DNA from: JBLIOB01 sp047639575
Lineage (GTDB): Bacteria; Bacteroidota; Bacteroidia; Flavobacteriales_D; Parvicellaceae
DNA length: 18,261 nucleotides
Reading direction: 5' to 3'
Assembly (NCBI GenBank): GCA_047639575.1
Contig: JBLIOB010000058.1
Coordinates: 1 to 18,261 of the forward strand
Shown here: positions 1 through 7,272 of the stretch, piece after piece
Layout: each line of letters begins with the position of its first letter
Position numbering within the stretch: the first letter of the stretch is position 1
The notes under the pieces: generated by a model
What the model was told of the DNA's origin: nothing
The model's input: only the letters and a program-made list of their open reading frames with translations
The model's database searches: none
Position numbers and translations under genes: made by a program

Positions 1-72
1 ATAGATTAGTCGATCTAGAAAATTATAATAAATTCGCAGTCCAATCTGCTTAAAGAAGCAGATGTTCCAAAT

Positions 73-154
73 GCCGCAGTGGCGGAACTGGTAGACGCGC
101 ACGACTCAAACTCGTGTGCCGTAAGGCGTGTCGGTTCGATTCCGACCTGCGGTA
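73..154 (+). tRNA. tRNA-Leu (anticodon CAA)
   Basis: The sequence folds as a class II tRNA. The acceptor stem GCCGCAG pairs with CTGCGGT, with one G-T wobble at the first pair. The anticodon stem CACGA/TCGTG carries the loop CTCAAAC, giving anticodon CAA at 107-109. There is a long variable arm (TGCC-GTAA-GGCG) and a T arm GTCGG-TTCGATT-CCGAC. The discriminator base is A, as expected for leucine, and CCA is not encoded. The tRNA reads UUG codons. A hairpin with an 8-bp stem (44-63) lies just upstream. The tRNA marks the left edge of the accessory region, a common position for integrated DNA. Confidence 0.95.
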
Positions 155-157
155 CAG

Positions 158-200
158 AACCGGGATTTTTCGTTTTTTCACGAATCTTTCCGGTTTTTTT
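158..200 (+). terminator. Rho-independent terminator after tRNA-Leu
   Basis: AACCGG at 158-163 pairs with CCGGTT at 190-195. The stem extends inward imperfectly through GATTTTTCGT and ACGAATCTTT, and a run of seven T follows. It begins four bases after the tRNA and most likely ends its transcript. Confidence 0.75.
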
Positions 201-229
201 ATGCTCTAGATCTGTTGATTTTACTGGGG

Positions 230-536
230 TACAGGAGAAAAATGAGTTCACTCTAAAAGTTGGATGTTCGTCATTTTTATGACCTATGAAATACAGGATA
301 TCCAAGCGCATGTTGCAATGATCTATCAACTTACAGTCGTTAATGATATTTTCTAAATAGCCCACCAAGCACAACTTATAAAATACGATCGGGTCTATTG
401 ACTTCTGTCCGCAATAGCCATAGTATTCCTTGGTTAAATCATCTAGGAAACTTAAATCCAACGTATCCTTTAACCTATGGTAAAAGTTCTCTTCCGGAAT
501 ACGATTACTTAACTGGAAGTTCGTGAAAAGCTTCAC
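230..536 (-). pseudogene. IS1182-family transposase, N-terminal remnant
   Basis: The minus-strand start at 536 encodes about 90 residues resembling the N-terminal DUF772-type domain of IS1182/IS1380-like DDE transposases. Recognisable stretches are FLDDLTKEYYG, GQKSIDPIVFYKLCLVGYL and an IINDCKLIDHC helix that normally precedes the region ending before the first catalytic Asp. The similarity fades near 270, just after DILYFIGHKNDE, where the family continues with a LPWHST-like stretch. The reading frame then runs open into antisense of the terminator and tRNA, which is not coding. The catalytic DDE core is missing, so the element is dead. Assigned by recognising the family's N-terminal pattern; the exact breakpoint is an estimate. 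Confidence 0.7.
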
Positions 537-611
537 CTGATAATCCTTCTTGCTTTGGATACATCAAGATAACGAATACCACCTTTTAGTTAGAACGCTT
601 TTGGCTATCTT

Positions 612-722
612 CATTCACAGAGTTGTGCAACAGGCTTAGCGGCTATAAAGCATTCGGTAGTTGGTATTTCTTAGCTAACAGGAATAGAATCGAAACAACG
701 ATCAGTTGCTAGCAAAGCGTAA
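612..722. repeat. possible degenerate intergenic repeat
   Basis: This non-coding stretch between the IS1182-like remnant and the T9SS fragment starts with GTTGTGCAACAGGC and ends with GTTGCTAGCAAAGCG followed by TAACGCTAA. The motif style (GTTG.GCAAC at one end, AACGYTA at the other) resembles repeats that flank small genes in many Bacteroidota genomes. No clean long stem could be drawn by eye, so this is tentative. No gene was seen in 537-724. Confidence 0.3.
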
Positions 723-724
723 CG

Positions 725-1230
725 CTAATTCATCTTTACGAATTTGAAGCTATGATTTTCAAGCTGAAGAATGTAGGTTCCAAAGGACAGATTTTCAACT
801 CTAATATTGGCACCTCCATCGACATTTCCTAAATCAAGTAATCGGCCGTTTAAATCAAATATTTTATAATTGTACGTCCCCGGCTGATTTGAAACAACGC
901 GCAGGTGAGAGTTAACCAACGTGGTCACCTGGAATTCTAATTCCGTTTCAGCGATGTCAACTGTACCATAAACAACAATGTTTGACTGGAAAACACACCC
1001 GTTCGGGCTGGTTAATTCCACCCAATATGAGCCAGAGCTACTTACTATCAACCATGGGCTTGTTTCGCCAGGAATTGGTGAGCCGCCAAAGTACCATTGG
1101 AGATCCCCACTAATGGATGAGCTTAAAATGTTTCCAGTCAAGGTTATTGTAGGAAGGGGAGAAGAATAGCTGAGAACGGTCGCTGTGTCTGTTATTAAAC
1201 ATTCATTGGCACTGATTCTACTTTGGTAAT
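725..1230 (-). pseudogene. T9SS secreted protein, C-terminal fragment
   Basis: A minus-strand frame ending at 725 is open back to about 1240 and carries the C-terminal part of a secreted protein. It contains a PKD/Ig-like adhesin tail (W-Y-F-G-G-S-P-I-P-G...GSYWVELTSPNGC) followed by a type IX sorting domain of about 70 residues with IFDLNGRLLD and SFGTYILQLE motifs and a basic FKFVKMN end. The first ATG-like start is internal (a TTG in the middle of the adhesin repeat), and no signal peptide or natural start is present. The frame is cut where it meets a plus-strand fragment near 1200-1240. The 3' half of a large gene therefore remains. The T9SS assignment of the tail is firm; the identity of the missing part is unknown. 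Confidence 0.75.
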
Positions 1231-1465
1231 TGAAGTAGAGCTAGTTGGAAATTCATGCCACAGTTTTTTATGTGATGTTGAAGTTGTTGATGATGAAATC
1301 CTGAATCTGATCGTCACCGGATATGGCTCAAATTATTGTGCTAGTGCCGGATATCATACTATCGAATTTAAATTTTCCGTTGAAAATCTTGATTCAAAGG
1401 ATTTAATAAAGTCTATAATGGTAAATGGAAATATCCAATCGCCCGTGCTTTTCAATCGCGATTGA
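1199..1465 (+). pseudogene. unknown beta-rich protein, C-terminal fragment
   Basis: A plus-strand frame is open from 1199 (TAA just upstream) to the stop at 1465. It encodes about 88 residues beginning TFIGTDSTLVIEVELVGNSC and alternating hydrophobic residues as beta strands do, with four cysteines. There is no ATG at the left side: the only start would be a TTG at 1223 without a ribosome binding site. The sequence abuts the antisense T9SS fragment, so this looks like the tail of a truncated gene rather than a complete small protein. I do not recognise the family. An intron-like element begins 18 bases after its stop codon. Confidence 0.45.
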
Positions 1466-1482
1466 AAACAAGCCACAGTCGA

Positions 1483-1646
1483 GTAGACGGGTTCGTCAGA
1501 ACTAACTGACGAACTGCGCCTCTCACACCACAGGTCCTTCGTCAGGCTCAGGATAAACCAAGCGGGTCTCGTACTTGGCGGTTCACTGAGCGTACTATAA
1601 AATCTCTTTTCACCATTTACAGCTTTATCATAATTTAAGATAAGGG
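1483..1646 (-). mobile_element. group II intron-like remnant, copy 1
   Basis: On the minus strand this segment ends in CCCGTCTAC. It carries a domain-V-like hairpin (GTGAACCGCC...GGTGTGAGAGG) and a preceding short stem (AAAGC...GCTTT-like), and is homologous to the segments at 5107 and 11592. Only the 3' portion is present; similarity to the other copies fades near 1646-1670. A 27-base palindromic element (1533-1559) interrupts the 3' strand of the hairpin. No reverse transcriptase is encoded. Group II intron is inferred from the hairpin and the terminal CTAC. From 1680 to 1961 I see no convincing gene, only a 59-codon frame at 1761-1940 without a ribosome binding site. Confidence 0.5.
1533..1559. 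repeat. REP-like palindromic element
   Basis: On the minus strand the element reads GGTTTATCCTGAGC followed by CTGACGAAGGACC. A near-identical unit lies at 5624-5652 (GGTTTATCCTGAGC, then TCTTGTCGAAGGGTC). The shared TCCTGAGC...CGAAGG pattern is a widespread REP-like palindrome in bacterial genomes. Here it sits inside the domain-V-like stem of intron copy 1 and is absent from copies 2 and 3 at the same place, so it is an insertion. Confidence 0.55.
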
Positions 1647-1961
1647 AATAAAGACAATACACTGTTTTAACTTAATCGAGTTTTGTCGGTAGTAGTAAAT
1701 TACAAAATCTCGCGGTTAATTTGAAGTTATCGATCGCTAACCTATTATTCGGTTGTTTCGATGATTAATTATGAAGGTGGATTATTTGAGCTATCCATTC
1801 TTTTTCCTGATTGCAGAGAAAAGTATCTGGAGACTTCAATCGCGAATCTGATTAGTTGGAGGAAAATTCAATCTGTAAAAAGCATAATTAATTTTGCTGT
1901 ACTCATGAACATTAATTCCTGTATGTGTAATTCTTCTTGAAACTTTTATTTAACGATTTAG

Positions 1962-2825
1962 TTAGTAATGATATTTTTTTTCAACTGAGCCGTCATTATA
2001 TATATAAATAAGCAGTTCGTTTTTTCTCACTTTAGATTTATTACCAAATAAATCAATGATTCTAATAAGTTTTTTAGAGATTTTAGGTTGTTCAGTAAAA
2101 CCAACTGTCCCCGAGCTACAGCTATTTTTACAGCTTTCACTAAATAAAACTGAGCCGACCCACGAGAGAGACCAATTAAGAGTTGCCCAATCCGCACTGT
2201 CTACCTCAATACATATTAAATCAGGAGAATTGCCTCCCCCGAAAGAAGTCATATTGATGTTGTTTCCATTTTTCACATTTAAGCATAATAGGGGGTTGTT
2301 GTACGTCTGTAAAGCGTGTAATTGTGTATTGTAAGAAAGATCTAAGTGGGTTATAAGGTTATTAAGACAGTATAATAATTCCAAGTTCACATATGAAGAA
2401 ACATTCAGTTCAGAAAGTAAATTGTTGCCACATGATAATTCGATAAGCGAATTACTTGAAGGTAATATTAACGTGTCGAGTAGGTTATTGTCAACCTTAA
2501 TATCAGAAAGAAGATAGTTCATAGATAAATCAATTTTTGTAAGCTGGCTATACGCGCAACGAATTGATTCTAAACCTGAAAAATCCTCAATCCCTGTTAA
2601 ATCAGTAATATTTAAAAACAACATAGTTAAACTCGTAACGGAGTTAATGCTTGCTGTAGGCACTATTCCATCGATTAGTCCTGTATCTATTCCAGAGTCT
2701 ATTAAAAATTGTTCGAAAACCGTGTCTGGAACAATAGTGTTTTGCGATTTTGCGCTAGCTAATCCAAGTAAGGCGAAGCTTATAATTAATATTAATTTCA
2801 TGAATCGATTTATTATTTGTCCCAT
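1962..2825 (-). CDS. secreted leucine-rich-repeat protein
   Basis: A 287-residue protein with an N-terminal signal peptide (MKLILIISFALLGLASA). The methionine at residue 9 (codon at 2801) may be the true start, since the signal peptide begins there; neither start has a clear ribosome binding site. After the signal comes the motif VPDTVFEQFLIDSGID, common at the front of Bacteroidota LRR proteins, then four to five irregular leucine-rich repeats (LxxLxCxxNxLxxLdls pattern, residues about 60-190). The end (about 250-287) has the form IIDLFGNKSKVRKNELLIYI followed by YNDGSVEKKYHY. This is a short C-terminal signature frequent in Flavobacteriia secreted proteins and probably a variant secretion or anchoring signal. 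It is likely exported and involved in binding proteins or sugars at the surface, but the ligand cannot be inferred. It is isolated, without operon partners. Confidence 0.85.
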   Translation of the reverse strand: MGQIINRFMKLILIISFALLGLASAKSQNTIVPDTVFEQFLIDSGIDTGLIDGIVPTASINSVTSLTMLFLNITDLTGIEDFSGLESIRCAYSQLTKIDLSMNYLLSDIKVDNNLLDTLILPSSNSLIELSCGNNLLSELNVSSYVNLELLYCLNNLITHLDLSYNTQLHALQTYNNPLLCLNVKNGNNINMTSFGGGNSPDLICIEVDSADWATLNWSLSWVGSVLFSESCKNSCSSGTVGFTEQPKISKKLIRIIDLFGNKSKVRKNELLIYIYNDGSVEKKYHY

Positions 2826-2891
2826 TATGCGAGAATAGAATCTATCAAATTAACGTTCATTTATCTGAATTTTCATAATAGCTATAAGTTT

Positions 2892-3398
2892 GGTTCTGTC
2901 GCATTAATCTCATTCAAAATGAATTTAGTCGTTTTCTTGGAGCTTCAAGCTGCTAATGAGAGAAAAGTCTTGAAGGGAGTATTCTTAGCATCGATGATTT
3001 GATCCTTCAAAATAATATTTACCACCTCAATCCCAGCCAGTGTTCGTTGAGCTGACTCGAACTCCTTGAATCCTGTGTAGTTTACTATCCTACGCTTGAT
3101 CCTTCGGTGGTCTTGTTCTACGATATTGTTTAAGTACTTACGCTGCCTGATTTTTATCTTCTTGAAACTCAGACTCCTTTTATTGACTGTCCAAAGTGCT
3201 GCTTTATTTGATCCGCTTTTTCTCCTCGAATTTCCATCAATTCCTCAATGTCTCGGTAACTCAAACTAAATCGTAATTTAAAATAAACGGCTTGTAAGAT
3301 GACTACTTTTGGATAACGATGGTGTTTGAACATGATCAGTTAATTTTAATCCCAAAAGTATCATTTTCAAATTTTGGTGGAATTAATGCGACAGAACC
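2892..3398 (-). mobile_element. internally deleted IS6-family element with intact ends
   Basis: A 507-bp element bounded by perfect 17-bp inverted repeats, GGTTCTGTCGCATTAAT at 2892-2908 and its complement at 3382-3398. GGTTCTGT-YGCA is the typical IS6/IS26-type terminus. The transposase inside is on the minus strand and lacks its centre. The flanking octamers (ataagttt and cgaactga) do not match, so no 8-bp target duplication is seen. Confidence 0.85.
2945..3333 (-). pseudogene. IS6-family transposase, internal deletion and frameshift
   Basis: The ATG at 3333 starts MFKHHRYPKVVILQAVYFKL and continues through FSLSYRDIEELMEIRG, the N-terminal helix-turn-helix part of IS6-family transposases. 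After about 45 residues the sequence jumps to a linker and, in another frame, to NKRSLSFKKIKIRQRKYLNN, then IVEQDHRRIKRRI and the C-terminal GFKEFESAQRTLAGIEVVN stretch, ending at 2945. IVEQDHR holds the catalytic Glu of the DDE triad. The two catalytic Asp residues and the whole core between them are gone. The product cannot be active, but the intact element ends could still be recognised by a related transposase. Confidence 0.85.
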
Positions 3399-3470
3399 CG
3401 AACTGACGTTATGCACAATAAATCAATTCCGAAATAGTTATATTAAAATTCAATTGAAAACAATTTTGCA

Positions 3471-5093
3471 ATGCAAATAAATTTGACAAAAAGAATAATC
3501 ATTTTTACAATGGTTATATGCTCTTATAGTATGGTAAATGCCCAATCTTGGAGCAAATCATTTACAGCCGGGGGCTACGACTCAAATAGCAAATTCTTAG
3601 GTGGTTCAGAGGTACTGCAATTAGTTGATCATAAAAGCATACTATTTGCCTCTGTTGGATACTGGGAAGATGCTAATAACATTTGGTATGGTGGATCAAG
3701 TAGCAGCATTGGTTGGGGGCAGATTAATCGACTAGATAATCCTTCTGCTAATTGGCAGGAAGATTTGTTTCTTGGCGCAAGCTTTCTTCGACCTGAAATT
3801 CTTAAACAAATAATTTTCACAAAAGACCAGTTTGGTAATTTACTGTCATCTCCAGATACAGTTCTGATTTGTGCAGGATATTCGCCTAACTATATTACTA
3901 GTCAGGTAATTGTAAAGAGTTTCGTGCGAAATGATGTGAATGGAACTTGGGGAGAAAGTCAAATTGTACAAGGGAGTTTCCCTGCAGGTGAAAACTATTC
4001 CATAAGAGATATTGAAATATATGTCGACCAACAAACTGGATTAGAATATGTATTTGCTACTGTCGGAACACAAGGAATTTATAAGGGGAAATATAACCCT
4101 CTAGTGCCAGGTAAGATCGATTGGATTTCGACAGCAGAATTTGGCCCCTTAAGTATAAGACCTTTAGGTATTGAAGTAGCAAATGGCGCTCTCCACTTTG
4201 CTTCAGGAAGTAAGCTCTATAGGCGTATTGACGGAGTTTCACCAAGCTATGTTATAGACCATGACTTTAGCGACCTAGGCGCTATAATCAATTCTGCTGT
4301 AGGGGGAATTAGAGGGTTAACAACTATCAATAACCCTAGTGGGATTGATGAAGCCTTCCTGCTGATGTGGTGCCCTGATGGTCAATCGCAAGGAATCATT
4401 TATCGTCTCGAACCAGACGGCACTGGAGGATTTAATCGTATTTATGAAACTAAATTATCCTTATTAATTGAGAGCTTTTTACCAGGCTCAACTGCTAACT
4501 ATGTCCTTGGAGCATACAATGAATTTTACCAATATATTGACCCTATAAGTTCTGACACTCTTCACTTAGTGGGGTTTGAAGTAAACATAACTGGAGGCGG
4601 GCATCCAACCTGGAATGACTATTATAAAGGCGGTTTGTTTGCTAAAAGAGATGGAAACGGACTGTACTCGATAGAAGAAATAAATGGAACTATAGGCACA
4701 ACTGACACAGCTTTAGTTGCCAACAGATGCTATGTGTCATCTCCATTTCCGAACGAAGATGCTCTATATTTTGGTGGTTTTGATCCAAACAGTAACACTT
4801 CAACAAACATGGCCTGGGTGTTTAAGAAAGACTATCAATTAAATTCTATAGACGACTTCATTGAACATGAAAATAATATTGTCATTTACCCAAACCCTGC
4901 TAGCAATCAACTTTTTATTGAATCTAAAGCCCAGTTAGACCAAGAGTTCATAATAATTAATCTTTTAGGAAAGAAAGTAGTATCTGGCAGGATAAATGCA
5001 CAAACTGAAACGGTTGATATTTCATCTTTACCGCCAAATGTATATATTCTTAGAATTGCTAATGAAGCAATTAAATTTGTCAAGACGAACTAA
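3471..5093 (+). CDS. T9SS secreted protein with C-terminal sorting domain
   Basis: A 540-residue protein. Residues 1-24 form a signal peptide ending VNAQS. Residues about 25-460 are a long beta-rich region with many G-G, W and aromatic residues (for example YGGSSSSIGWGQIN and TGGGHPTWNDYYKGGLF), consistent with a propeller-like extracellular fold; I do not recognise a named family. Residues about 466-540 are a type A type IX sorting domain: IVIYPNPASNQLFIES, then FIIINLLGKKVVSGR and LPPNVYILRI, with a basic end. The protein should cross the inner membrane by Sec and the outer membrane by the T9SS, with the tail cleaved or anchored. The ATG at 3471 is chosen because the signal peptide starts there. 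Transcription appears monocistronic. An intron-like remnant begins 14 bases after the stop. Confidence 0.88.
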   Translation: MQINLTKRIIIFTMVICSYSMVNAQSWSKSFTAGGYDSNSKFLGGSEVLQLVDHKSILFASVGYWEDANNIWYGGSSSSIGWGQINRLDNPSANWQEDLFLGASFLRPEILKQIIFTKDQFGNLLSSPDTVLICAGYSPNYITSQVIVKSFVRNDVNGTWGESQIVQGSFPAGENYSIRDIEIYVDQQTGLEYVFATVGTQGIYKGKYNPLVPGKIDWISTAEFGPLSIRPLGIEVANGALHFASGSKLYRRIDGVSPSYVIDHDFSDLGAIINSAVGGIRGLTTINNPSGIDEAFLLMWCPDGQSQGIIYRLEPDGTGGFNRIYETKLSLLIESFLPGSTANYVLGAYNEFYQYIDPISSDTLHLVGFEVNITGGGHPTWNDYYKGGLFAKRDGNGLYSIEEINGTIGTTDTALVANRCYVSSPFPNEDALYFGGFDPNSNTSTNMAWVFKKDYQLNSIDDFIEHENNIVIYPNPASNQLFIESKAQLDQEFIIINLLGKKVVSGRINAQTETVDISSLPPNVYILRIANEAIKFVKTN

Positions 5094-5106
5094 TGTGCGC
5101 AATCGC

Positions 5107-5629
5107 GTAGACGGGTCCTTCAGATAATCTGACGAACTGTTCCTCTCACGCCACTGTACATAAGGGTCTCGTATACAGCGGTTCACTGAGCGTTCTATAA
5201 AAGCTCTTTTCACCATTTACAGCGTTGTCATCATTTAAGATAAGGCTATACATAGGTATTCCTTATCGAATTTTTGACTACTCAATGTTCGGTCTTTCCT
5301 TAGTGCGTGAGACCTCTAGATGATGGTATTGGCATTTCTAGCTCGTATCCACTAAGTACTATGACCTATGCTGACTTCTCTGCTTTGCCAACTCGTGACT
5401 AGCCCAACGCGGCAAGCTGGCTCGTTCGCTAAAATGATTTACAAAATCATTTTTTTTACGCTCCGCCCTCCAGGTAATTGCATCTTCTGTCATTCGATCT
5501 CTGCCGCATTTACATAATTGACCTTTTGTTATTCTTTGGGGCTTTGCAAAGCTGCCTACCGGCAAGGCAGGGATGTGCTTGCTTACTACCCAATCAACTA
5601 TGCCTCTTATGCGGTTCCTGTTTGGTTTA
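5107..5629 (-). mobile_element. group II intron-like remnant, copy 2
   Basis: The minus strand ends in CCCGTCTAC at 5107 and carries a domain-V-like hairpin (5140-5190: CCGCTGTA pairs with TACAGTGG, one G-T). It then continues upstream through sequence shared with copy 3 up to 5507 and with the fragment at 6471-6573. No reverse transcriptase is present. Two foreign palindromic inserts interrupt it relative to the other copies: one at about 5400-5469 with the hairpin AAAATGATTT/AAATCATTTT, one at 5551-5570 (CTGCCT...AGGCAG). A REP-like unit (5624-5652) abuts its right end. Short frames across it are not genes. The gene-free stretch 5094-5908 consists of this element plus about 210 bases of unassigned sequence before the parD promoter. 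Confidence 0.55.
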
Positions 5630-5652
5630 TCCTGAGCTCTTGTCGAAGGGTC
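5624..5652. repeat. REP-like palindromic element
   Basis: GGTTTATCCTGAGC followed by TCTTGTCGAAGGGTC, the second copy of the unit found at 1533-1559. It stands exactly where similarity between intron copy 2 and the fragment at 6471 stops. Confidence 0.55.
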
Positions 5653-5862
5653 AGTACCGAACTTTGGTAGTCGGTATTTGTTCTTTATTCAATCACAAAT
5701 AACTTCAGTCCTAACCTCACGGTTAGCAACCTTGCAGCTTACTAATGGTTCAAGTCGTTACCAATGCGCATACTGAGCACACACTATGTAAAAACCATTA
5801 AAACGACTTTTTACATTTGACCGTTACCAACAATAGAAGTCATCAAGTTTTGTTCAATTTAT

Positions 5863-5893
5863 TTGCTTTTGGTGCGGATATGGTGTATTTTAG
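5863..5893 (+). promoter_or_regulatory. promoter of the parDE operon
   Basis: TTG at 5863-5865 is followed, after 20 bases, by TATTTTAG at 5886-5893, close to the Bacteroidota sigma consensus TTG-N19/20-TAnnTTTG. It lies 15 bases before the parD start. ParDE operons are usually autorepressed by the antitoxin; no operator palindrome was identified here. Confidence 0.55.
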
Positions 5894-5908
5894 AACCAAA
5901 ACAGCGTT

Positions 5909-6154
5909 ATGACAAGACAAAGTATATCATTCACGGAACCAAATGATGAATGGCTTAGGACCCAAGTTGACAATAAAGAATATTCAAGTAAAAGTGAACT
6001 TGTTAATGATTTAATCAGACAAGCCAGAAAACAACAACGTCAAATTGATTGGATAAAATCAAAACTGGAAAAAGCAGAATCTAGTGGATTTACTAATGAG
6101 GGTCAAGATCAAATATTAGCTAAGTCAAAATCATTGCTTAATGGCGAAATATAG
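5909..6154 (+). CDS. parD: ParD-type antitoxin
   Basis: An 81-residue antitoxin of a type II toxin-antitoxin pair. Residues 1-45 have the ribbon-helix-helix pattern of ParD: a short beta strand (RQSISFTEPND) and two helices (EYSSKSELVNDLIRQARKQQ), which dimerise and bind the operator. The charged, flexible C-terminal half (IDWIKSKLEKAES...) would wrap around and block the toxin. The length is usual for the family. The stop codon overlaps the toxin start by 14 bases, a sign of translational coupling. The pair sits in an accessory region between intron-like remnants, as expected for mobile toxin-antitoxin modules. Confidence 0.88.
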   Translation: MTRQSISFTEPNDEWLRTQVDNKEYSSKSELVNDLIRQARKQQRQIDWIKSKLEKAESSGFTNEGQDQILAKSKSLLNGEI

Positions 6155-6428
6155 ATTAAGTAATCTAGCTGAAGAAGATTTAATTCTAATCCATCATTAC
6201 GGAGTAAGTCAATTTGGGATGCTTCAAGCTGACAAATATTTCAATTCCCTTTTTAAGGCTTTTGACATGATCGCTCAAAGACCATTTTCATTTGAATCTG
6301 TTGATTTCATCAAGCCTGGATATAGGCGATGTGTTTCTGGTTCTGACAGTATTTATTTCAAAGTAAATAAGCAAACTATTGAGATTATGACGATAATTGG
6401 AAGTCAGGATTTGAATAAAATTGAATAA
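6141..6428 (+). CDS. parE: ParE-type toxin (RelE/ParE superfamily)
   Basis: A 95-residue toxin. It starts with AKYRLSNLAEEDLILIHHYG, the ParE N-terminal strand and helical hairpin, continues with the AFDMIAQRPF helix, and ends with the typical beta sheet (GYRRCVSGSDSIYFKVN, then IEIMTIIGSQDLNKIE). ParE family members poison DNA gyrase; others in the superfamily cleave mRNA on the ribosome, and the sequence cannot settle which applies. The arginine in the GYRRCVSGSDSIYF region corresponds to the conserved basic position of ParE. Its start lies inside parD, so antitoxin is made first. Full length, with no sign of damage. Confidence 0.87.
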   Translation: MAKYRLSNLAEEDLILIHHYGVSQFGMLQADKYFNSLFKAFDMIAQRPFSFESVDFIKPGYRRCVSGSDSIYFKVNKQTIEIMTIIGSQDLNKIE

Positions 6429-6470
6429 AGAAAAACAGTTGGTAAGAATTAAAGCTAATACCCTTGTACC

Positions 6471-6600
6471 TGCCGCATCTACATAATTGACCTTTCGTTA
6501 TTCTTTGGGGCTTTGCAAAGATGTGCTTGCTTACCCAATCAACTATGCCTCTTATGCGGTTCCTGCTTGGTTTAGCGTGAGTTTCCGTTCCAGTGGACTT
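6471..6600 (-). mobile_element. group II intron-like fragment (5' part)
   Basis: Positions 6471-6573 match 5503-5629 of copy 2, except that the 20-base palindromic insert (5551-5570) and a 3-base insertion are missing here. This shows both that the sequence is a repeat and that the palindrome in copy 2 is an insertion. The domain-V-like end is not present. The right end (to about 6600) may be close to the element's original 5' terminus, but that is a guess. It joins directly to a T9SS gene fragment. Confidence 0.45.
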
Positions 6601-7150
6601 CAAACCCCTAAAAGTACGTCAGGCTTGGTGAAAGATTCTTGATTTGGCACCGATGAAGCAGAACGAACCGAGTTGATGTTAAACTCAATTGGGTATTCTA
6701 TCCGAAGTACTTGTTTGAGAATTGCCCGTGCATTAGAAGTCGCCAGACATTTGAAATCTTGGTCTGCAATGCTTTGTACGGTCGCTATTTCCGTAGTTGT
6801 TAATTCAAATACCGTTCGATTTTGAACTTGTAATGTTGCTAATAGGCCAGCTATTATTTCCCAATCGTCTTCACAGGTATTTTCTGAAATGATTTGATTA
6901 GCGAAGAAATTATAGCTAGTTATATCGTCATCTGCAAGGGCTTCAGAGGATAAAGATCGTAGAACATCTTGATTAGCAAATTCTTCTGAGAGCGCCAATG
7001 CCAGAAGTCTTGAACTATCTGGAGTTAAGGTGTCAAGCAAATACTCACCAACTTGATAGTTCAGCAAAAGCTCTTGCTCCGTAGAAACAAATTTTAGCTC
7101 ACGATCAACGCCTTCTATATTTCTTGCATTGGGGTTGCCTAATTGTAAGC
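6600..7150 (-). pseudogene. T9SS protein fragment A, lacking both ends
   Basis: The minus-strand frame covers about 180 residues (ELKFVSTEQELLLNYQVGEY ... EDDWEIIAGLLATLQVQNRT ... SVRSASSVPNQESFTKPDVLLG) and is open upstream of its first listed start to beyond 7150. It matches the last residues before the sorting domain of large T9SS proteins. The final 60 or so residues (TTEIATVQSIADQDFKCLAT onward) are about 85% identical at DNA level to 9133-9331. The C-terminal sorting domain itself is missing: the frame ends where the intron-like fragment begins. No start codon or signal peptide is present. It is a broken paralogue of the gene represented by fragment B at 8895-9331. Confidence 0.7.
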
Positions 7151-7169
7151 TATAATTAAGGGGTTGGGT

Positions 7170-7250
7170 GTTCTTCCGCCTTTTTAGGCGGAGTCGGGTC
7201 GTCCGCTATATCTCTCCTCCCGAAGGTTCGGGATTCGGAGAGGATGCCGC
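7170..7250. repeat. nested hairpin intergenic repeat
   Basis: Two hairpins lie between fragment A and the stop of the next T9SS gene: CCGCC-TTTTTA-GGCGG, and a larger one with CTCTCC...GGAGAG enclosing CCCGAA-GG-TTCGGG. The surrounding words (GCGGCATCCTCTCC, GCGGACGACCCGACTCCGCC on the minus strand) look like a family of Bacteroidota intergenic repeats. The T-rich loop and stem could also help terminate the minus-strand gene ending at 7273. Confidence 0.45.
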
Positions 7251-7272
7251 TACCACCTCTAACACAAATGAT

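Noticed and set aside
1761..1940. 59-codon plus-strand frame
   Set aside because: No ribosome binding site, no recognisable family and ordinary composition for non-coding DNA here. Could be a remnant, but cannot be supported.
5359..5702. Short frames on both strands across the intron-like copy 2
   Set aside because: They translate structured repeat sequence and palindromic inserts; the frames are not conserved between copies.
5741..5815. Possible pseudoknot from AATGGTT/AACCATT and AGTCGTT/AACGACT
   Set aside because: Two 7-bp pairings in interleaved order within 75 bases can arise by chance, and there is no second copy for covariation.
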